This document shows positions 12,763 through 22,400 of a stretch of 64,000 nucleotides of DNA, one piece after another. Each line of letters opens with the position of its first letter. The stretch's first letter is position 1. The position numbers were made by a program, and so were the translations under genes. Source of the stretch: Odiellus spinosus. Its lineage: Eukaryota > Arthropoda > Arachnida > Opiliones > Phalangiidae. The DNA is taken from assembly GCA_963920705.1 (NCBI GenBank), contig OY987239.1:8062504-8126503 (forward strand). The letters are read 5' to 3'. The notes beneath the pieces were generated by a model that saw only the letters and a list, made by a program, of their open reading frames with translations, did no database searches and was not told the DNA's origin.

Positions 12763-13099
12763 CAGAAGCCGATGAAACCCTCCTTTGAAGTCTATTACTC
12801 CCGGGTCTTGTCTACCCCTCTCTGTATGGGTTAGTTTCAAAAAGCGCGATTCGTACGCCTCCTAACGGTAGATATTTTCGGAGTGGGAGTTCGTCGAGCG
12901 AATATCTCAATCAGCCTTGGAGTTCGTCCAAAAAACGTCGTCGTTTGTGGAGAGAGAGAATTTCCAATTTTCCGTAGACAGGGGGTATGAAGTAGGACCC
13001 CTCCGATCTCGTAAAATTGTGAATTTTACCCATACAGAGAAGAGCGCTATATATAACATTATAGTAGTAGACTTCAAAGGAGGGTTTCATCGGCTTCTG
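12763..13099. mobile_element. MITE family A, copy 1
   Basis: Complete 337-bp copy. Both ends carry the TIR CAGAAGCCGATGAAACCC, and the perfect 7-bp duplication CTATAGC lies at 12756-12762 and 13100-13106. Family A is the most abundant mobile family here. The 62-codon ORF inside it is a by-product of the repeat. Confidence 0.93.
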
Positions 13100-13221
13100 C
13101 TATAGCGCAGCTGTAAGATTTCTGCAATAGGGCCTTTATCTCCTCGCTTGATATTAAGGCTTTCAGATTTTCAATAACTAAACAATTGGGCCAAATAATG
13201 ATTGCGAATTTTCATTTGCAG

Positions 13222-14831
13222 AAAGAGGGGGGCTTTGTTTTATATCCTTTTCCCTCGAAAATAAACAAGTTCTTCAACTGTAGCTATTTGGCACCGATAA
13301 ACGAGTGGCGCCCGTGGTATTATTTTACGAAGGATCCCCCGCTGGTGTGGAAACATGCCGGTTCGGTTATTGAAATTGACCTTCAGGTAAGATCAATTTG
13401 CGCTTGGGAACCGTTTAAGTTTATGAATAATTTTTTTTGAAAAGAAGTTCGTAAAATCCATTGCTGAGTTTCACAATGTAATTTGAAGGCTACTATTGGG
13501 GGTGGGGGCAAAATTCATAGTAACTCAAAGAACAAGCACCTGAACGTTTTACAGACTTTACGACATGACCCTGTACAGGAAAAAATCACTAGTCAAACCA
13601 TGGATTAATTAAAAATCTAAAAATATAAAATATTTGTTCGAACTGCACCCTCGCGGCCGAAATTTTTACGCGGTCAATAGCCACAGTTTAATAGCCACAT
13701 GGTCATTGCATTATCATAACTTCGCGAGGTACGGGGCATGGCGAAAATTGTAAGCCTAGGCTTAAGAATTTTCGTCAGTTTAGTATAAATAAACAATTTT
13801 TGAATACGTTGCTCGTTCTGAAATTCGAATATCAATTAAGGAATTTCATATAAATTTTCTTAAAAACAACTTAAGCATTAACAAATATTCAACGCGTCCA
13901 TAGTATTAGCCGATATTTTTTTAATTAAACTTTATGAAGTCGCCGCAAGATGGCGAAATTTCTATAAATATATTTCCGGATTTGAATCGGTAAATTCAAA
14001 ATCGCCATCAAATCCGGCAGCCCTGTTACTAACAAACGTATAACCCTCTTCCTAATGTAAAGCCTACGAGTATGATTTATCCCTGCAAGTTTATTTAATC
14101 CATGGTCAAACTGACCAGAGAGTAGTAATCCACCTGTTTCGATTATCTTAAGAAGACTGGTCAATTAAGGTATAATAACCCTGTCATTGGCTTTGTTCGA
14201 GGCGATATTACAATCCAAATTGAAACGCCGTTTTTCTCTTCCCAGTCCGTGTTCTGTATCTTACTGCTGGTGTTTCTGAACGCCGCCACAGTTTACTTGT
14301 CGATGAGATGTCTCCGCCGACAGTACCCGAGTACCAATGGGTTTTGGGCAATTCTCGGGGATTTCGTCGCATCTTTCTTTTTTGAGCGTAAGACAATAAC
14401 GCTCTCTCCAATACACATTTTAAAGGCCCTATCTGCTCTGAAATTTGCCCCTTTAAATTGATCCTCCCTTATATGCACAGCCTAACTTTGAATGTACAAT
14501 TTTTTATGGTCAACGTCGTATACTAAGCAGCTAGTAAAGAAGGCGACTTTAAAGGGGATTTAAAAATTGCAGATAGTCCATTTAACACTTGGAGCCCGAG
14601 ATTTGTCAGGTCAGCGCTTCGATTGATGCTGATATTTCATTTACTTTCAGCCTTCCCCTCATATTCCAGAATTTGGTCGGTTCGGGTGGTACTTTCTTTC
14701 TGGTTATTGGGCATAACAATCTTCTGTATCGAGATTAACGGTGTCTTCAAGGGGAAACTATCCGTCAAAGAATACGTCGGAGTCGAAACGAGAGAAGACT
14801 TGGACAGACTCAGCTTCAAAATGGAAAACTC
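13222..14831 (+). CDS. Ionotropic-receptor-like gene IR1, exons encoding ligand-binding lobe through TM2 (partial)
   Basis: Three exons share phase: 13222-13386 (acceptor TTTCATTTGCAG, donor GTAAGA), 14246-14387 (acceptor CTCTTCCCAG, donor GTAAGA) and 14651 to about 14831 (acceptor TTTACTTTCAG). The second exon encodes a hydrophobic helix (FCILLLVFLNAATVYLSMRC) followed by a pore-like GFWAILGD stretch. The third encodes a second helix and the post-TM2 segment ending REDLDRLSFKME. This order (lobe, TM1, pore, TM2, lobe) matches arthropod IRs, which are membrane chemoreceptor channels. Upstream exons and the start codon were not found. The third exon has no convincing donor: it runs into the truncated MITE E2 and meets a stop, so this allele may be damaged. 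IR2 at 48.5-53.4 kb has the same organisation. Confidence 0.6.
13387..14245. other. IR1 intron
   Basis: No element recognised. The 79-codon antisense ORF at 13925-14164 is unsupported. Confidence 0.5.
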
Positions 14832-15054
14832 GGTCTAAACTCCCACTCTGGGAGAACGTGGGTAGAGATGTTTCGTGGTTAATTGTTGTCACGTGGGTAA
14901 AGCGGATCCTTTGTGAGACGTGTAGTAGCCGACGACGCTAGTGACCACGTGACATCCGTTAACCTCGAGAATTTCCTATCCCCCTTTCCACCCGAGTGGG
15001 AGGTAGGAATTTCTCTCTCTAACTCAACGCAGCCCCACTTTTCCTCTCCTTGTC
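14831..15054. mobile_element. MITE family E, truncated copy (E2)
   Basis: Reverse orientation relative to E1. It shares ACTCCCACTCTGGGAGAACG, the CACGTG blocks and CCCCACTTTTCCTCTCCTTG with E1 but lacks about 60 bp at its left end and about 12 bp at its right end. It abuts the coding part of IR1 exon 3. Confidence 0.85.
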
Positions 15055-16035
15055 CTGGAGATCACGTGGGTGATGCTTGCGTATTTAGTTTCTAAAATGT
15101 ATCCAAATTGATCAAATATGTTTAGCCCATATTTGAAAAAGCTGCAAATTTGAAATCTCTTAAGCCTTGTGGCCGATTACCCATTTTGGTAGATAGCGCC
15201 AGCTTTGCGAATAATTTAAGTCAGATTGATAGAGCCTTTATATGAAATTCTGGGTTTTTCAAGTTCACCGATTATCCCGAAGGGTCAGACACTCTTGAAT
15301 TTGCTGAACACCTGAGTTCACAAAGTTCAGCTTTGACAGTGCATTGAGTTCGAACTCTTATGAACTCCGAGTTCAGCTTTGATAGTCCAAAGAGTTCAAA
15401 AATTTTGTACACCTGAGTTCGCGAGTGTCAGCCCCTTTGGATTATCCACAATTCTAGAGTCGCTTTTCCCCAGAGAGACACATATAGTGCGTTGTCAACT
15501 CGTTTAACCATGTCCGTTGGATTATGCGGGAGCCAGCTAGTTTAATAGTTCTTCACATTTTTCAGAGCGCACTGAGTAATTGGTATACGAGTCATAGTAA
15601 GAGAAATGGGAGGATTATTTGGCGATTTTATTGAGCGATTAGAAGACGAACTTTCCCAGCAATACTACGTTATCACTATAGTCGCTTTTGCGCGGCTTTT
15701 TACGTAAAACTATTTAATAAAGTATAATAAAACCAAAAGTACATTCCATAGACATTGTCTCACTTTAAACAATAATTCGTAAATTTCCCAAACGAGTTTA
15801 GCTGTGGATTTTAACATTTGAAATCCTTAAAATTATACTTTATGGAATTGCTCGATTTGTGTGAATTACCCGTGGTGTCGAATCTATAGTTTCTCCATTT
15901 TAGCTCCTGACAATCGGAAATTTCGCTCGAGTTAATGATATTGGACGCTAATCCCGTTGTAGAATCGCTGAACTTCCAAATGTTCGATATTTACACATGA
16001 CTCTGATTTATTACGAGTCTATCTACTTGTTCTAG
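15055..16035. other. IR1 intron
   Basis: Contains short imperfect repeats of GAGTTC/GTTCAGCTTTGA between about 15290 and 15430. No gene or mobile element recognised. Confidence 0.45.
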
Positions 16036-16210
16036 AATACGGAAAAGAAATTAAGATGCTCTTGACGAGCTGGTCCAATTTTAATGCAAGACACAGAGAA
16101 GAAAATTTCTACATCTCGAAGGAGCTGGCTTTTGCGGAATTACAAACACTGATGGAACTGATGGGAACTAATAAGTACGATCTCAGAGTACGAGAAACCA
16201 TCAAGAACTG
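16036..16210 (+). CDS. IR1 penultimate exon (second ligand-binding lobe)
   Basis: Acceptor CTTGTTCTAG and donor GTAATA bound a 175-bp exon rich in charged helices (SKELAFAELQTLMELM). It starts with two nucleotides of a split codon and ends with two (TG). The missing third base is supplied exactly by the G that opens the exon at 30802, giving Trp. The phase agreement across 14.6 kb supports one gene. It is positionally equivalent to the IR2 exon at 50723-50997. The intron that follows holds P1 and its nested Gypsy element. Confidence 0.6.
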
Positions 16211-16284
16211 GTAATAATAAAAAAAAATAAAAAAACAGTTTGGCTGCTCAACTAGAAGGGAAGGTTATTTGTAAGAGATTAAAC

Positions 16285-16315
16285 CGGTGCCTCCGAGATC
16301 CTTCTAGGCCAGTGC
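16285..16315 (+). repeat. P1 left terminal inverted repeat
   Basis: 31 bp, identical to the reverse complement of 29247-29277. Flanked outside by target duplication ATTAAAC. Confidence 0.93.
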
Positions 16316-16578
16316 CTGAACGCCCGCGAGATTTTTTTTTGGACCTCTTTAATTCGCCATTTTTTCCCGGTAGAGAGAGCTTTTACTACCGTAGTAAAAT
16401 CATATATGAGGTCTATGACTAAAATCGATCAATAAAAATTCCGTCTGCTTAGAGCCTCAGCTCTTTCACTTACGAAAGTGGTTGGCTTTAGGCCTATAGC
16501 CGAGAAAGGTAAGAAATCGTTATTTATAGTTATTTATATAAAATAATTAATAAATAAGCAATTTATTTTTTTAGAGCC

Positions 16579-17583
16579 ATGGTTTTTTGCGTGATTCCGA
16601 ACTGCGGAGCATACAGTAAAAGGGCTAAAGAAATACATAAGCATGCAAACCAAGGCTTAAGTAATGGCGAGAATTTCGACTGTGATATTTTAAGCTTCTT
16701 TACTATACCAAAGAAAGAAGATTTGAGAAAGAAATGGCTCGAAGCTGTATTTTCCGAGAAAGCAGAAAACCAGGAATGTTAAGTATTTGAAAAGAAAGGA
16801 GCTTGTGTCTGTTCAAAACATTTTGATTCTTCAGACTTTAGTATATCATCCACAAAAAGGCAACGTCTTCTTCCCTATGCCATCCCGCATGTAAATTTGT
16901 TACTTTCACCTTTGAAAAAAAGGGTTAAATCTTATGGGTGTGAAAATTACGGTACAAGTACACCAAACAATGATGCCAATTATCAAGCCATGACACTACC
17001 ACTTTCTCCAATTCAAAATGTTCAAATAAGGAAGAGGCTGTTTGAACGCTCGAATCAGACTAATGAATGTCATATTAATTTAAACCAAAATGATTACACT
17101 GAAGAATTAGTAACAAAATCTGCAACGTCAACACAATCCCCAAATGAAGTCAAAGTTTTGTTTGAAAATGTTTCACCTGAACTGTCTTTAAAAGAATCGT
17201 CTACTCAAACATTAAGCGAGACCGTTTCTACGGATGTATTTGTTGTTACAAAGGAAGCATCTACCCAAGCCTCACCAATTATCAGAAAGAGAAATATTAA
17301 TTACAAAGTTAAAAATTTGAAGCGCACCCAAGGTAAATTAATTTGCCGCCTAAGAAAGAAGGTAGTAAACCTAGAATCTAAGGTTTCTAAAATGTCCGAT
17401 AATTTAATTGAATTCCGTAAGATTAAAAATGAGCAATTAAATAAACAGCTTGCCTTAATTAAAGAAGGAAGTCAGTCAAATGACTTGGCTGCTTTATTTC
17501 TCATTGAGCAAATCCTTAGTTTCAAGAAAAAAACTAAAATGTATTCTGACTATACGTTAAGAGTGTCCTCTCTACTCTTCAAG
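16579..17583 (+). pseudogene. P1 transposase, 5' part (THAP domain)
   Basis: The N-terminus has a C2CH THAP zinc-binding domain: Cys pair in FCVIPNCG, a conserved Trp in KKWLEAVF, then the Cys-x2-His of VCSKHF and a PYAIP box. P-type transposases use this domain to bind element DNA. A TAA at 16780-16782 interrupts the domain in the same frame that continues on both sides, so this is a nonsense change and not a frameshift. Downstream is a coiled-coil-like basic stretch (INYKVKNLKRTQGKLICRLR). The frame is then cut at 17583 by the Gypsy element and resumes at 27581. Confidence 0.85.
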
Positions 17584-18151
17584 TGTAACCGCTCCTTTTG
17601 TTAGGACCTTAATTGTAAGGAATTAAGAGAGGTTACAGCGATCAACCCAGTTAAAACATTGTTCGACCCCTTTCCGATTAATTTTTTCTTTTTTATTTTG
17701 GTAATTTCTTAAGAAATTGTCTCGTTTATTTAAAGACTTACCGGTTCTCGATCATCTGAGGATGAATCTTCCGATGAGGTTAAATCCTCGGCCCATCTGT
17801 TATCGCGAGACATAGTACACTCGTATATTCAAAATGAATGCTTTAATTCTTTGTTCAAAAACTACAATTAATCCCGACTCTCCTATAACGTAAGAATAAC
17901 TAGGCTTAAGCTTTCTTTTCTGACAGGAACAAATCGTTAACCCTTCTTGGGAGAGGTCGAAAAACCAACTGTCCTTTTTCTTATCACAGATCTCATTCGA
18001 AACTTTCGAGGGTTAAAAAAATAGGGGGGAAGGGGGAGAGTGACGGCCAATCTTCGAGGGATTTTTGCTTTTTTCGTTTTCAGGGTACTAATATTGGGGT
18101 AGTTAGAGATTTTTAAGGGGGCTAGACATAACTAAATTTTCGACCGTCGCA
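17584..18151 (-). repeat. Gypsy 3' LTR (element orientation)
   Basis: 568 bp, TGTAACC...GTCGCA on the + strand (TG...CA ends in either orientation). Near-identical to 27009-27576; the one difference seen is TTCTTTTCTG here against TTCTTTCCTG there. Confidence 0.97.
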
Positions 18152-18169
18152 ATCTCCCCCCCAAAAAAA
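18152..18169 (-). promoter_or_regulatory. Polypurine tract of the Gypsy element
   Basis: On the - strand a G8 run followed by AGAT lies directly against the 3' LTR, the expected place for the plus-strand primer. It is preceded by a T run. Confidence 0.7.
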
Positions 18170-18263
18170 AATATATTAGATCCATGTGAACAGTTAACAA
18201 AAACAATATTATAAGGCGTTATTAGATATATTGCATGAAAGATGTGACCGTTTCCGATGATGT

Positions 18264-19427
18264 TTATGGACAGATAGAGGGAGATCCTCCGGATGGTGGA
18301 TCTTGTGGTCCCTTCGGCTGATGTTTCGAAGGATCTATAGATTTTTCCTTTCGCTGTTTGCTTCTCAACTCGCCGATTCTCTGTCGGATCTGGTATCGAA
18401 CAGGACACCACTTTGCATAATGTTGGCCAAAGACCCCACAAGCCACGCAGGGTTCATCCTTTCGAGGGGTTTTCACTATTGGCCATCCCTTGCTATCGAT
18501 TGGGTACCAACTAACTTCTTCTCTTCGAGTCATTCCGGGCCATGCGACGGGAAAAAATTGCCTTCCAATTGGAGCCGAATACTGTAAGGGAGGAGGATGG
18601 TTCTTCGCTTCTTGAGATAGGCTTAGGAATCGGTAGGATGGCACTGGAAGAGAACCATACGCATTCTGCATTGAACTGACTGGTCTTGGCCTTGAACTAT
18701 GTTCCATTTGGGCTGGGGATACATTTTCGTCTCCTCGTGGAGTGAGGGGCATTGATGGTGTGAGTTTAGAGCTTTGACTAGGAACCATTTCGATAGGATT
18801 GTTTGGGTGTCCTCCTGAAGCATTGGTATCTTCTCTTCTAAAGTTCATGTCTAAGACGTTTGTCGGACCTGAGGGCCCGATTATAATACGTCTTGTTTCT
18901 TCTCGACCGGTAATTTTGTCGTCTCCTGGGAAAATCGAGTAAGTCATCTCGAGTGTCTGCGTCCTGAGACGGACATCGCTAGAAACCGGAAGTTGACGTA
19001 AGGTCTCCGTCATACGTGGGTCTAAATGAAAGGGTGTCTTAATACTCCTTGTTTTCGGTCGGGTAGAGGGTTCCTCAAGTGTCTTAGGTTGGGTGTCTTC
19101 TTCATGGAGAGAAGATTCGGTCGTTTCTTGTTGAGTCGATGACGTGGAAGACATAGGAGTTTCGATCGCATGGGCGCCTTCGAGGTTGAAATCATCTTCA
19201 TATTGATACATGGTCGGAATAGTGGGTTCTGTTTTTTTATTCTCGTTCTCGCAGTATCCTTGGAACCATTCCATAAGGACGCCCCTGCTTCTACTGTATT
19301 GAGCTGGTAAAACTGCGTTTGAGATAATGTCTCCACGTCCGACTCCAGTGGATATTCCTTGAGTACGCTGATCATAGTGTCCTATCACACCTTGAGTCAT
19401 CTGAAAAAGGGATTTAGTTAAGATCAT
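18264..19427 (-). CDS. Gypsy third ORF, 387 aa, zinc-knuckle protein of unknown function
   Basis: Starts 52 nt after the pol stop, in the position where errantiviruses carry env. There is no signal peptide, membrane segment or furin-like site, so an envelope is unlikely. The C-terminal part has a knuckle-like motif CVACGVFGQHYAKWC (Cys-x2-Cys-x5-His-x4-Cys, one residue longer than the retroviral Cys-x4-His spacing), followed by a basic tail (RQRIGELRSKQRKEKS). The rest is Ser/Thr/Pro-rich and probably disordered. It could be a nucleic-acid-binding accessory protein expressed by splicing or re-initiation. I do not recognise a family. Confidence 0.8.
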   Translation of the reverse strand: MILTKSLFQMTQGVIGHYDQRTQGISTGVGRGDIISNAVLPAQYSRSRGVLMEWFQGYCENENKKTEPTIPTMYQYEDDFNLEGAHAIETPMSSTSSTQQETTESSLHEEDTQPKTLEEPSTRPKTRSIKTPFHLDPRMTETLRQLPVSSDVRLRTQTLEMTYSIFPGDDKITGREETRRIIIGPSGPTNVLDMNFRREDTNASGGHPNNPIEMVPSQSSKLTPSMPLTPRGDENVSPAQMEHSSRPRPVSSMQNAYGSLPVPSYRFLSLSQEAKNHPPPLQYSAPIGRQFFPVAWPGMTRREEVSWYPIDSKGWPIVKTPRKDEPCVACGVFGQHYAKWCPVRYQIRQRIGELRSKQRKEKSIDPSKHQPKGPQDPPSGGSPSICP

Positions 19428-19479
19428 GTACTCCTTGATAGGATGGAGATTTGATTAAAAATTTAACAATAAGTTCTCC

Positions 19480-22400
19480 TTAACAGGCCGTAGGAGCTTG
19501 GGATCTGGGTTTTGCTGTAGTTATTCTCTCCCAGGGGGCACAGGCTATATGTTTTCGTCTAAATTCAAAGTTTTCTACTTTTACGTTTTCTATCTTATGT
19601 TTTTCTAGATAAGCTGTAACTTCATTGGGTGACCTTAATCGTTTTCTTTTTCCTGAAGGGGGATAATAGTAAATGTCTAGAATTGGCTTTCCAGGGTGTG
19701 TAGTGTGTCTATAACAAACTTCCCTGCACCATCCTAATCTAAATGGTAGTTCTAGATTTTTGTCTTCATCCGGTAATAATTGCGGATTTTCTCCTTCTAT
19801 GAGTTCATCGTCACTTGACTCTTGAACCATCATGCTAGAGGTATCTTCGATGATCTCTTCTACGGGACTAGGATCTTTTCGATGTCTCTTTGTAAGAATT
19901 TTTCTACCCCTTCTAATTGCAGCTTCCAATTCCGTTAGAGATGACGAGATTTCTCTTTCACGTTTTTTCGTTTTTATTCTCGTGTCACCTTCTCTTGGTT
20001 TTTCTTTTTCAGGATCTCGAATCGATTCCTGTAAAGGTATTCTGCTTCGAGATTGTTTCTGTTGCATTCGAAGGTCTTCCTGTCGTAGGTCTTCACTAGT
20101 TGAGGAACCTGTATATAGGATAGGATACTCTTCATCCCATTTTCGTCCTGAGGAAATCGAACTAGGGCTAAGATCATGGGTTTTTCGTAATGGATCCTTG
20201 ACTTCCTTAGTTGGTGACGTCGTTGGTTTATCTGTGCCATTTAGAGGTAAAGATATTTCCTTTGCTAAAGCTATTCCGATTGGAGGAATGTCTTCAATTT
20301 GTTGCGGTCTAGTTTCCTCTCGTTTTTTCAATCTTTCAGTTCGCTTGTCTCCTGTTTCATCATCACTACCAGTGGCTGAGTCCGAACTCTCTTGACGTCG
20401 TCTATGGAGTATGTGTGGGCTCTGTTCCTGAGTATTAATTGGAGGAGTCTTCTCTTCTTTCCTAATTATAGGAGATGGTATTTCATCTTCCGATGATGAA
20501 GAAGATATATATCGACGTGGTCTCTTCTTTCGTAAATGCCGACGAATACGTTCGCTTGACTCGGTGGTAGGAGCTTTTCTCCTCTCTTGAGGTGCTGTTC
20601 TTTCCAATCGTAGTGCTTGAGGCAGTGATCCAGAGGATCTTTTTTCTTCGTCTCTATCAGATATTCGAGGAGATTCTACTTCATTCTCCCTTTGTTCGGG
20701 TTCTTCAATAGGAAGAATTTCCGGTTCCGGAACAGCAGGTAAGGGCTGTTCCATTTCTTCGATTTGAATATCCTTTGCATGATATAGTTTTAATTGGGCT
20801 ATATTTATTGGTCCAATATTTCTTCCAGATATAACATCTTCCAAAACATATACTAGAGGATTTCGTTTTTCGATTATCCTATAAGGACCTGACCATTTCG
20901 GACATAATTTTGCCATTCTTCCTATATTTGCTCTTGATAATGGATGAGTCATTTTCCAGACCAGCATTCCTGGTTCAAATTCAAGATCCGCTCTTCTTCG
21001 GTCATAATACTTCTTTTGTTTAGCTTGGGCTAGTCTTGAAAATTCTTTAGTTAATTCCCATTGTTCTTGAAGATTTCTCAGAGTTTCTGATCGATCTTCG
21101 AACTCCTCTACAGGCATTCCGATGTCTAAATCCCATGGAAGCCTGGGTTCTCTTCCCATATTCAAGTAAAATGGAGAACGTCTTGTTGTATCGTGAGGAG
21201 TGGAGTTTATAGCGAAAGCTAGCGAGTTCAATGTTTCGTCCCAAGTTCGATGGTTATTTCCAACATAAATAGAGATCGTTTCTCCTAGAACTCGATTTAC
21301 TCGTTCTGTCAGATTCGATTGTGGATGATACGGTGTAGTATATATAGGTGTTATCCGGAATAACTTGCAAGTATCCTTCCATAGAGTAGAGACGAATTGA
21401 GTTCCACGATCGCTTAGTATTTGCTTGGGAGCGCCCCATCGACAGATGACCTCCTTCAGAGCTCTTGCGCATGCGTCAGCAGTCATAGCGACTAGAGGAA
21501 CCAGTTCGACGAATTTGGTCATATAATCAACGAATACTATCAAATATCGATATCCCTTTCGACTGGTCGGGAATGGACCCATTATGTCTACACCAATTTT
21601 TTCCCATGGAGCTGTTGGTTCAGTCGATTTCATTAGTCCTGGAGTACGAGTGTTTCGGATCTTATACTGCTGACACAATAGACATTCTTTGACATATTTC
21701 GTGACGTCAGCTCGTAAGGTGGGCCACCAAAATCTGGCTTCTATTTTTGCTATCGTTTTGTCTCTGCCGCGGTGACCAGCAAGGGGATGATCATGAAGCA
21801 AACGTAGAGTCTCAGGTCGGAGTCTTGTCGGAAGATATATTCGTTCAGGATGTCTGCCAGTTTCTTTTCTGTATATGAGATTATTTCGTCGTATGTACAT
21901 TCTATCTTCGGGAGCATTTTCTCTTGACAACCGTTCGATAATTTCTTCCATGGTTGGATCTTCTCGTTGTGCAGTAATGATTTCATTTCTATTGAAGATA
22001 TGGAAATTCGCATGTGGAAATGGTGGTAAAACATTCTCCCTTGGATTTTCTCTATTTTGTTCGTTGTCGGAGATTCGCAGCGATTCTTCAGAAGTTGATA
22101 ATCGGTGAAGTGGCATTACTAGTAATCCCAAAGGGGCTCTAGACAAGGCGTCTGCTACGACATTTTCTACTCCTTTCTTATGTAGGATTTTAAAATCGAA
22201 TGTCTGTAGGTACATAGCCCATTTCACCAATCTTGCCTGTGGTTCTTTAAGGGTGAATAGCCACTGTAAAGCCTTGTGGTCCGTAATTACGGTAAACGGA
22301 AGCGTTTCCAAATATGGTCTAAAATATCCAACAGCCCAATAGATCGCTAGACATTCTCGTTCGGTGTTACTGTAGTTGGATTCAGCTTTGGATAATCTTC

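Noticed and set aside
18264-19427. Envelope gene of an errantivirus
   Set aside because: No signal peptide, membrane helix or cleavage site; a zinc knuckle and basic tail are present instead.
19832-20395. 187-codon + strand ORF opposite pol
   Set aside because: It is antisense to the charged linker of Pol, whose codon bias keeps the opposite frame open; no motif.
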